A stretch of DNA of 6,602 nucleotides from Actinomycetota bacterium (GTDB lineage Bacteria > Actinomycetota > Thermoleophilia > Gaiellales > Gaiellaceae). Below the pieces are notes generated by a model that worked only from the letters and a program-made list of their open reading frames with translations, searched no databases and was not told the DNA's origin. Location of the stretch: contig VAXK01000133.1 in the NCBI GenBank assembly GCA_005885565.1, positions 1-6,602 of the forward strand, in the 5' to 3' direction. Position 1 is the first letter of the stretch; every line of letters begins with the position of its first letter. The translations under genes and the position numbers were made by a program. Shown in pieces: positions 1 to 4,217 of the stretch.

Positions 1-232
1 CGAGGGCGAGCCCGATCACGGCGAGCGCGACGACGAGCGGCGCCGCCAGCACCGCCGTCCCTCCGGAGAGCGTCGGGAACTGCGAGACGACGACGACGAG
101 CGCGAAGCCGACGGGGAGGAGGAGCGGCCACGGCAGCCTCAGGCCGCCCGCGAGCTCGAGCAGGAGGCCGCAGCCGAGCGCGAGGGCGCCCAGGAGGAGC
201 GGCAGGAGCAGCCAGGCGGCGACGAGCGTCAG
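1..232 (-). CDS. N-terminal part of a multi-pass membrane protein (truncated by window edge)
   Basis: The frame translates from position 232 leftwards as LTLVAAWLLLPLLLGALALG and onward, about 77 residues before the edge. It shows three hydrophobic stretches: roughly residues 1-25, 36-52 (rich in Leu and Val, after a PWP) and 59-77. Codons are typical of the neighbours (CTC, GTC, GCG), which supports real coding. I do not recognise the family; a polytopic membrane protein is all that can be said, and the C-terminal bulk is missing. The start is unusual. In this frame there is no ATG, GTG or TTG between the upstream stop at 650-652 and a GTG at 52-50, which would delete the first two hydrophobic segments. 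The best start is CTG at 232-230, overlapping the TGA of the preceding gene as CTGA, the geometry of ATGA/GTGA translational coupling. The existence of the gene is fairly sure; the start is inferred. Confidence 0.7.
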   Translation of the reverse strand, partial: MTLVAAWLLLPLLLGALALGCGLLLELAGGLRLPWPLLLPVGFALVVVVSQFPTLSGGTAVLAAPLVVALAVIGLAL

Positions 233-840
233 GCGATCGGGCGAACCGTGCCGCTGCGGACGAGCTGCCGCGCACGGCTCGGGTTCGGGTCGAAGACCTC
301 GACCTGGAACTTCGAGCCGGGATAGGCGAGGTAGACGTTCGTCGCCGCGCTCTGGTTGTAGACCGCGAGGCCGCCGCGCGACGTATGGAAGGTGACCGCG
401 CCGGACTCCTTCGCGGCGGTGCGGACCGCCTTGTACGCGTCCTTCACGGGATACGTCGCGACGATGAGGTACGCGGCGCGGCGGTCGCCGATCGGCACGC
501 CCTTCGGCAGGTAGCGGATGTAGATGCGGCCGTCGGTGACCTGCGTGAGCTCGTACTTCACCTTGGGCTGCGGGCCGGCCCAGTAGATCGGGTGGCCCGA
601 GGCTTGGGCCAGCGCGCGGAGGGTCTGCGGGCTCGCCGCCTTGATCGTCTCACGCGGCTTGGGCGTCTTCTTGCCCGGCTTGTGGGTGGTGCTCGTCTTC
701 GCGGTGGAGGACGTGTTGTCGTTGCCGCGGACGACGAGCCAGACGACGAACGCGATCGCAAGCGCCAGCGCGACGACGGCCCCGATCCGGATCGGGGCCT
801 GGCGGCTGCGCCCAGCTGAGGTCGCTCCGTCGGCCACCAC
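229..840 (-). CDS. Conserved-looking membrane-anchored protein of unknown function, 203 aa
   Basis: I do not recognise a named family. The protein has a short polar N-terminus with Arg at 11, 13 and 18, then one transmembrane segment at about residues 20-37 followed by Arg38. A low-complexity Thr/Ser/Lys/Pro linker covers residues 41-64. A compact soluble domain at about 70-203 is rich in Tyr and beta-prone stretches (GHPIYWAG at 82-89, GRIYIRYLP at 104-112, VYLAYPGSKFQVEVFDP at 169-185). Given the positive residues on the N-terminal side, the domain probably faces outside the membrane. There is no lipobox Cys and no evident catalytic motif, so a sensor or binding domain is as likely as an enzyme. 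Two adjacent GTG codons (840 and 837) can serve as start. The first lies six bases after the TAA of the persulfide dioxygenase gene; a weak GAGG sits 14 bases upstream. The close spacing suggests co-transcription with that gene. Confidence 0.82.
   Translation of the reverse strand: MVADGATSAGRSRQAPIRIGAVVALALAIAFVVWLVVRGNDNTSSTAKTSTTHKPGKKTPKPRETIKAASPQTLRALAQASGHPIYWAGPQPKVKYELTQVTDGRIYIRYLPKGVPIGDRRAAYLIVATYPVKDAYKAVRTAAKESGAVTFHTSRGGLAVYNQSAATNVYLAYPGSKFQVEVFDPNPSRARQLVRSGTVRPIA
778..799. repeat. 22-bp perfect palindrome inside the coding start of the membrane-anchored protein
   Basis: Each half is GGCCCCGATCC followed by its exact reverse complement, centred between 788 and 789. It encodes the residues APIRIGA just before the transmembrane segment (codons 15-21). 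As RNA it could fold as a 9-bp stem with a CCGG loop. Whether it is functional or a by-product of the Pro-Ile-Arg-Ile-Gly codons is unknown. Confidence 0.6.
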
Positions 841-846
841 GGCAGC

Positions 847-2217
847 TTAGTTCGCCTCGGGCTTCGAACTCCCTTTCAAGAGGTCCTCGACCCCACCGTC
901 GGTGACGTGGATCACGTTTTCGAGCCCGGCTCGGCGCAGGAGCGAGGCGGCGAGCGAGCTCCGGTTTCCCGCCGAGCACGCGACGGCGAGCGGCTCGCCG
1001 CGCGGGAGGTCGGCGGGGACGCCGTCGCGGAGCTCGTGGTAGGGCACGTGGAGCGAGCCTTCGACGTGCCCTTCCTCCCACTCGTCGTCCTCGCGCACGT
1101 CGAGAACGGTCACGTCCCGCGCGTGCAGCCGCCGCGCGAGCTCCGCCGGGTCGATCGCCGGCGTCGACTCCGTCTTGAGCCCGGCTGCCTGCCACGCGGC
1201 GATCCCGCCCGCGACGAAGCCATTCAGGTTGCGGAAGCCGATCGCCTCGAGGTTCCGCGCGAGCGTCACGGCGTCCGCGTCGCTCGCGGCGAGGACGACC
1301 ACGTCGTCGTCGGCCTCGACGACCCACGCGGCTCGGGTCCCGGCTCCGGAGTGGGTCTGCGTCACGCTGAGCGATCCCGGCACGTGGATGGCGTCGAACT
1401 CGCGCGGCTCGCGTCCGTCGACGAGCACCGCGCCGGCATCGAGGAGCGCCTTCGCACCCGCCGGCGCGAGCGGCTCGAGCGAGACCGTCTCGGTGACGAG
1501 CGGCCCGCGGTTCAGCGCGACGATGCGCTCGAAGTTCGGCGGCTGCGGCTGCGGGCTCGTGACCAGCTCGCGCACGAACGCCCCCTCGTCGAGCCGGAGC
1601 AGCGGGTTGAAGCGCCGCTCGAAGCCGATCGTCGAGCCGGGCTTCTCGCTCATCCCGGCGCCGCCGCAGAGCGAGCCGCCGACGTGGCCGGGCCAGACCT
1701 CGACGAAGTCCTCGTGCTCGAGGAGACGGTCGAGCGAGCGGTGGAGCCCGCGCGCGCCCTCCTCGGGCTCGACGGCCAGGTCCGGCCGGGCCACGTCGCC
1801 GACGAAGAGCGAGTCGCCCGTCAGGAGGAGCCAGGGCACTTCCTCGCGGCTGCGATCCTCGACCACGAAGGCGAGGTGCTCGGGCCTGTGTCCGGGCGTG
1901 CGGACGGCGGTGATGCGTGCGTCGCCGAGCTCGAGGGCCGTTCCCTCCTCGAGCGGCTCGTGGTCGTGCTCGGCGCCCGCCTGGGCGCTGACGTGCAGCG
2001 TCGCGCCGGTCGCGGCGGCGAGGCGCCCATGGCCCGAGAGATGGTCGGCGTGGTTGTGTGTCTCGAGGACGTGCCGGATCCGGAAGTCGTGCTCGTGCGC
2101 GAGCTCGAGGTAGTCCTCGATCCGCCACTTGGGGTCGACGACCGCCGCCTCGCCGCCGTCGGCGATCACGTACGAGGCGCAGCCGAGGTCCTCGTGCAGG
2201 ATCTGCCGGAAAAACAT
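847..2217 (-). CDS. Persulfide dioxygenase-sulfurtransferase (MBL domain plus pseudo-rhodanese plus rhodanese), CstB-like
   Basis: The 456-residue protein probably oxidises low-molecular-weight persulfides in the cytoplasm to sulfite/thiosulfate, detoxifying sulfide. Residues 1-210 form an ETHE1-type metallo-beta-lactamase domain: THNHADH at 53-59, TPGHRPEH at 107-114 and TGDSLFVGD at 133-141. H54, H110 and D135 match the three iron ligands of ETHE1-type persulfide dioxygenases; no signal peptide is seen. C184 in GGSLCGG, followed by STIGFERRFN, matches the conserved Cys region of MBL-rhodanese fusions. Residues 247-350 are a rhodanese fold (LVDGREPREFDAIHVPG) whose active loop reads LAASDADA, with no Cys, so it should be inactive. 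Residues 353-447 are a second rhodanese with an intact loop, ACSAGNRSS, catalytic C414. This order and the length (about 450) match S. aureus CstB. Start ATG 2217 fits the usual family N-terminus (FRQILHEDLGCASY); an in-frame TGA lies shortly upstream. Family call is firm; substrate is inferred. Confidence 0.93.
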   Translation of the reverse strand: MFFRQILHEDLGCASYVIADGGEAAVVDPKWRIEDYLELAHEHDFRIRHVLETHNHADHLSGHGRLAAATGATLHVSAQAGAEHDHEPLEEGTALELGDARITAVRTPGHRPEHLAFVVEDRSREEVPWLLLTGDSLFVGDVARPDLAVEPEEGARGLHRSLDRLLEHEDFVEVWPGHVGGSLCGGAGMSEKPGSTIGFERRFNPLLRLDEGAFVRELVTSPQPQPPNFERIVALNRGPLVTETVSLEPLAPAGAKALLDAGAVLVDGREPREFDAIHVPGSLSVTQTHSGAGTRAAWVVEADDDVVVLAASDADAVTLARNLEAIGFRNLNGFVAGGIAAWQAAGLKTESTPAIDPAELARRLHARDVTVLDVREDDEWEEGHVEGSLHVPYHELRDGVPADLPRGEPLAVACSAGNRSSLAASLLRRAGLENVIHVTDGGVEDLLKGSSKPEAN

Positions 2218-2222
2218 CTCTA

Positions 2223-2240
2223 GGCACCGCTTGCGGTGCC
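2223..2240. promoter_or_regulatory. Inverted repeat in the ribosome-binding position of the persulfide dioxygenase gene
   Basis: On the minus strand this reads GGCACCGCAAGCGGTGCC: two perfect 8-bp arms around AA, or a 7-bp stem with a CAAG loop. It ends five bases before the ATG at 2217, which is where a Shine-Dalgarno sequence would be expected, and none is visible. It could be a repressor operator or a translation-blocking hairpin. No U-run follows, so it does not look like a classical terminator. Confidence 0.55.
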
Positions 2241-2247
2241 GCCATCA

Positions 2248-2272
2248 GGATGTGCGGGTTTCCCGCACGTCC
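2248..2272. promoter_or_regulatory. GC-rich hairpin between the thioesterase unit and the persulfide dioxygenase gene
   Basis: The core is a perfect 7-bp dyad (GTGCGGG at 2252-2258 and CCCGCAC at 2262-2268) around a 3-base loop. Three further pairs (2248-2250 with 2270-2272) follow one mismatch, which is G-U on the plus-strand transcript but A-C on the minus-strand one. It sits 34 bases beyond the stop of the small ORF, so it could terminate the upstream unit without a U-run or be part of the control region of the next gene. A third dyad, the 10-bp palindrome CGACCGGTCG, lies at 2281-2290 in the same 88-bp gap. Confidence 0.45.
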
Positions 2273-2305
2273 GTCGGAACCGACCGGTCGAACCGCCCGG
2301 ATTGC

Positions 2306-2437
2306 TCATTCCGCCGGCGCTTCGGGACGCTCGAAGTCGCGCTCGGCGTCGACGCGCCCCCAGGAGTTGGGATGGTCGTCGTCGGCGCGCCGCTCGGCAG
2401 GCTTCCACCAACGCCTGGTCCGTTCCCAGAGCCGCAT
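2306..2437 (-). CDS. Small hypothetical protein, 43 aa, Trp- and Arg-rich
   Basis: I do not recognise this protein. ATG 2437 follows the thioesterase stop (TAG, 2445-2443) after five bases, and GTAGAGGCG directly before the ATG supplies a plausible but closely spaced GAGG ribosome-binding site. The product begins MRLWERTRRWWKPAERR, a basic amphipathic stretch with three Trp. A polar middle (DDDHPNSWGRVD) and an acidic Pro/Glu tail follow, ending at TGA 2308-2306. There is no Cys, no membrane segment and no known motif. The tight spacing suggests it is the third gene of the reductase-thioesterase unit. A small accessory or peripheral membrane-binding protein is possible but not shown. The doubt is whether so short an ORF in GC-rich DNA is real; the operon-like position and ribosome-binding site favour it. 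Confidence 0.55.
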   Translation of the reverse strand: MRLWERTRRWWKPAERRADDDHPNSWGRVDAERDFERPEAPAE

Positions 2438-2442
2438 CGCCT

Positions 2443-2922
2443 CTACGTTCCCGCGAGCCGCCGGCGCCAAGCCTCCCCCGCGGCGCGGCCCTCCGGTGTG
2501 GCGAGGAAGTGCTCGAGCGGGACGTGGACGAACGCGGCACGCGCCTCCGCGAGCGGCGACTCGCCGTCGAGGAGGTCGCCGCGGACGCGGATGCGGCGAC
2601 CACGGCTCGACTCCACCCGGGCCCGGACGAGCAGCTCGGTGTTGATCGGCACCGGGTGGCGGTAGCGGACGAAGATCCGCGCCGTCACGGTCGGGAAGCG
2701 GTACCAGGTCGCAAGCAGGCCGCAAGCCTCGTCGAGGAGGGCGGAGACGAGCCCGCCGTGGACGATCCCGGGCCCGCCCTGGTGGCGCTCGTCGAAGTGG
2801 AGGTAGGCCTCGTAGAGCTCCTCGCCCTCGACCTCCGGCACCGGCAGCTTGAGCCCGAACGGCGTGTCCCCGCAGCCCCAGCAGGCGGGGTCGTGGTGGG
2901 GCGGGATGTCGAGCGAGCTCAC
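2443..2922 (-). CDS. PaaI-type hotdog-fold acyl-CoA thioesterase, 159 aa
   Basis: It probably hydrolyses an acyl-CoA thioester in the cytoplasm. The N-terminus carries the paired-Cys element CWGCG (14-18) followed by FGLKL, common in this subfamily. The hotdog signature is GIVHGGLVSALLDEACG (52-68), with HGG at 55-57 and the acidic D64/E65 expected at the active site of the PaaI/4HBT group. It continues with typical strands (TARIFVRYRHPVPI at 80-93; LLVRARVESSRGRRIRVRG at 97-115). The length is normal for a single-domain, oligomeric hotdog enzyme. The start is GTG at 2922-2920, overlapping the reductase stop (TGA 2921-2919) as GTGA, a sign of translational coupling; no strong Shine-Dalgarno is seen. 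The frame stays open far upstream, but that part lies inside the reductase gene and is not counted. The acyl substrate cannot be read from the sequence; the neighbour suggests HMG-CoA or a related branched or hydroxy acyl-CoA. Confidence 0.9.
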   Translation of the reverse strand: MSSLDIPPHHDPACWGCGDTPFGLKLPVPEVEGEELYEAYLHFDERHQGGPGIVHGGLVSALLDEACGLLATWYRFPTVTARIFVRYRHPVPINTELLVRARVESSRGRRIRVRGDLLDGESPLAEARAAFVHVPLEHFLATPEGRAAGEAWRRRLAGT

Positions 2923-4127
2923 CGCAGCCCGCCGCGCTCGTGGTGCGCGCGGTAGAAGTTCTCCGACCCGGCCGTGGCCATCGCGGCCGAGGCCGAGAGC
3001 TCGAGCGCAAGCGTCGTCGCGGCCACGATCTGGGCGAAGCGGTAGACCTTCCCGGGCCCCGCGCAGCCGATCAGCTCGAGCCACGAGCGGGCGTAGGGGA
3101 GAGCCGTCCCGCCGCCGACGGTCGCCACCTCGAGCCCCGGCAGGCGGAGCGCGACGTGGAGGCCGCCCTCGACGCGGCGGCCCGTCCCGTGCGCCATCGA
3201 GCTCGTCCCGACCATGCCGAGGTCCTGGCCGGTGGCGGCGAAGAGCGCGGCGATCGCCGAGGCCGGCGTGAACCCGACCGACTGCATTCCCGAGGCGACC
3301 GCGCCGTGCGTGCCGGCCCACGAAAGCTCGAGCAGGTCGTCGATCGTCGTCCGCAGCAGGCGCCGCACGGTCGCCTCCGGGAGCGTCGCCTCGGCGAGGA
3401 CCGTCTTGCCGTGGCCCGCCTGGAAGTACTCGAACGACGGCTTCTTGTCGCCGCCCATGTTCGCCTCCAGGATCGCCCGCTCCGGCCGCACCGGCGCGCG
3501 CTCCATGACGAAGCCCATGTTCAGGAGGTACGAGTTCCGGGTCATCATGTTCGCGCCGACCGCGTCTCCGGCTGTCCAGCGCCAGAGGACGTGGCACATC
3601 GGGCCGACGACGTGCGTCTTCGCCTCCCGCAGCTTCGCGAAGCGCGAGCGCGAGGGGTCGTCGAGCTCCTCCAGCCACTTGCGCGCCGCATCGAGCTCGG
3701 CCTCGATCCACCGCGCGAGCCTCACCGCCTCCTCGGCGTCGCGGCAGACGAAGCACGACGCGCGCGTGATCCGGTCGGCGAGCACGAAGGTGCGGAACCC
3801 GCCCGACTCGGCGACCGCCCGCGCCCCGCGGTAGACCGAGTCGGAGAGGCCGCCTTCGGTGTGCGCGAGCGGGACGTAGACGTCCTCCGCGGCCCGGCCG
3901 CGCTCCTCGACGCGGCCGTCGGGCTCGGTGAGCTCGTACTCGCCGAGCGAGATCCGCAGCGGCCCGACCACCGACACGGGCGTGACGACCACGCCGGTCA
4001 GCGACTCCTGCGCGCCGGCGAAGGGCGCGAGGTCGTGCGCCGTCACCTCGCCGTCGAGCCCGAGCGCCTCCTGGCGCGCGCGGATCGAGCCCGGATCGTT
4101 CTTCCGGAGCCAGCGCCGAGTGGCCAT
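2919..4127 (-). CDS. HMG-CoA reductase family protein, soluble, 402 aa
   Basis: The known family reaction is NADPH- or NADH-dependent reduction of 3-hydroxy-3-methylglutaryl-CoA to mevalonate. All main signatures are present: PLAHTEGGL (86-94, catalytic E91), the cofactor loop AGDAVGANM (186-194), GGDKKPSFEYFQAGHGKTV (225-243, catalytic K228), TGQDLGMVG (299-307, catalytic D302) and EVATVGGGTALP (333-344). The C-terminal catalytic His is probably H395 or H396 in NFYRAHHERG. The DKK pattern resembles class I enzymes, but there is no membrane anchor, as is usual in bacteria. Several motifs differ from textbook forms (TEGG for TEGC; the terminal His context), so the substrate could be a related acyl-CoA. 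ATG 4127 is the first start after the in-frame TGA at 4148-4146. It has no Shine-Dalgarno; the bases before it are CTCCCCCGC. The gene overlaps the thioesterase start by four bases. No other mevalonate gene is visible here. Confidence 0.92.
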   Translation of the reverse strand: MATRRWLRKNDPGSIRARQEALGLDGEVTAHDLAPFAGAQESLTGVVVTPVSVVGPLRISLGEYELTEPDGRVEERGRAAEDVYVPLAHTEGGLSDSVYRGARAVAESGGFRTFVLADRITRASCFVCRDAEEAVRLARWIEAELDAARKWLEELDDPSRSRFAKLREAKTHVVGPMCHVLWRWTAGDAVGANMMTRNSYLLNMGFVMERAPVRPERAILEANMGGDKKPSFEYFQAGHGKTVLAEATLPEATVRRLLRTTIDDLLELSWAGTHGAVASGMQSVGFTPASAIAALFAATGQDLGMVGTSSMAHGTGRRVEGGLHVALRLPGLEVATVGGGTALPYARSWLELIGCAGPGKVYRFAQIVAATTLALELSASAAMATAGSENFYRAHHERGGLR

Positions 4128-4135
4128 GCGGGGGA

Positions 4136-4217
4136 GCTTAGGCCGTCAACGGGACGCGAGCTTCTCGGCGAGCTCGACTCAGGCCGTCAACGGGACGCGA
4201 GCTTCTCGGCGAGCTCG
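4136..4217. repeat. 41-bp tandem duplication of the regulator's 3' end
   Basis: Bases 4136-4176 and 4177-4217 are adjacent copies that match at 39 of 41 positions; 4140-4176 and 4181-4217 are identical. The two differences (4136 against 4177 and 4139 against 4180) are both transitions. The right-hand copy encodes the last residues of the LuxR regulator (AELAEKLASR) with its TGA stop. The left-hand copy repeats these bases downstream of the stop and lengthens the gap to the reductase gene from what would have been 18 bases to 59. Each copy can form a small hairpin (CGAGCT and AGCTCG around eight bases). Confidence 0.93.

Noticed and set aside
907..2223. Long plus-strand open frame opposite the persulfide dioxygenase gene
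   Set aside because: It mirrors the GC-rich codon pattern of the minus-strand gene, its translation is Arg/Glu/Val-rich with no motif, and the minus strand has clear family signatures over the same bases.
650..2245. Alternative minus-strand frame over the persulfide dioxygenase gene, with an ATG at 2245
   Set aside because: The translation is almost entirely Arg, Ala, Gly and Pro with no motif, and it runs through two other genes.
2923..3756. Upstream extension of the thioesterase frame to 3756
   Set aside because: It lies inside the reductase gene, has Arg-rich low-complexity translation, and the thioesterase family starts where GTG 2922 places it.
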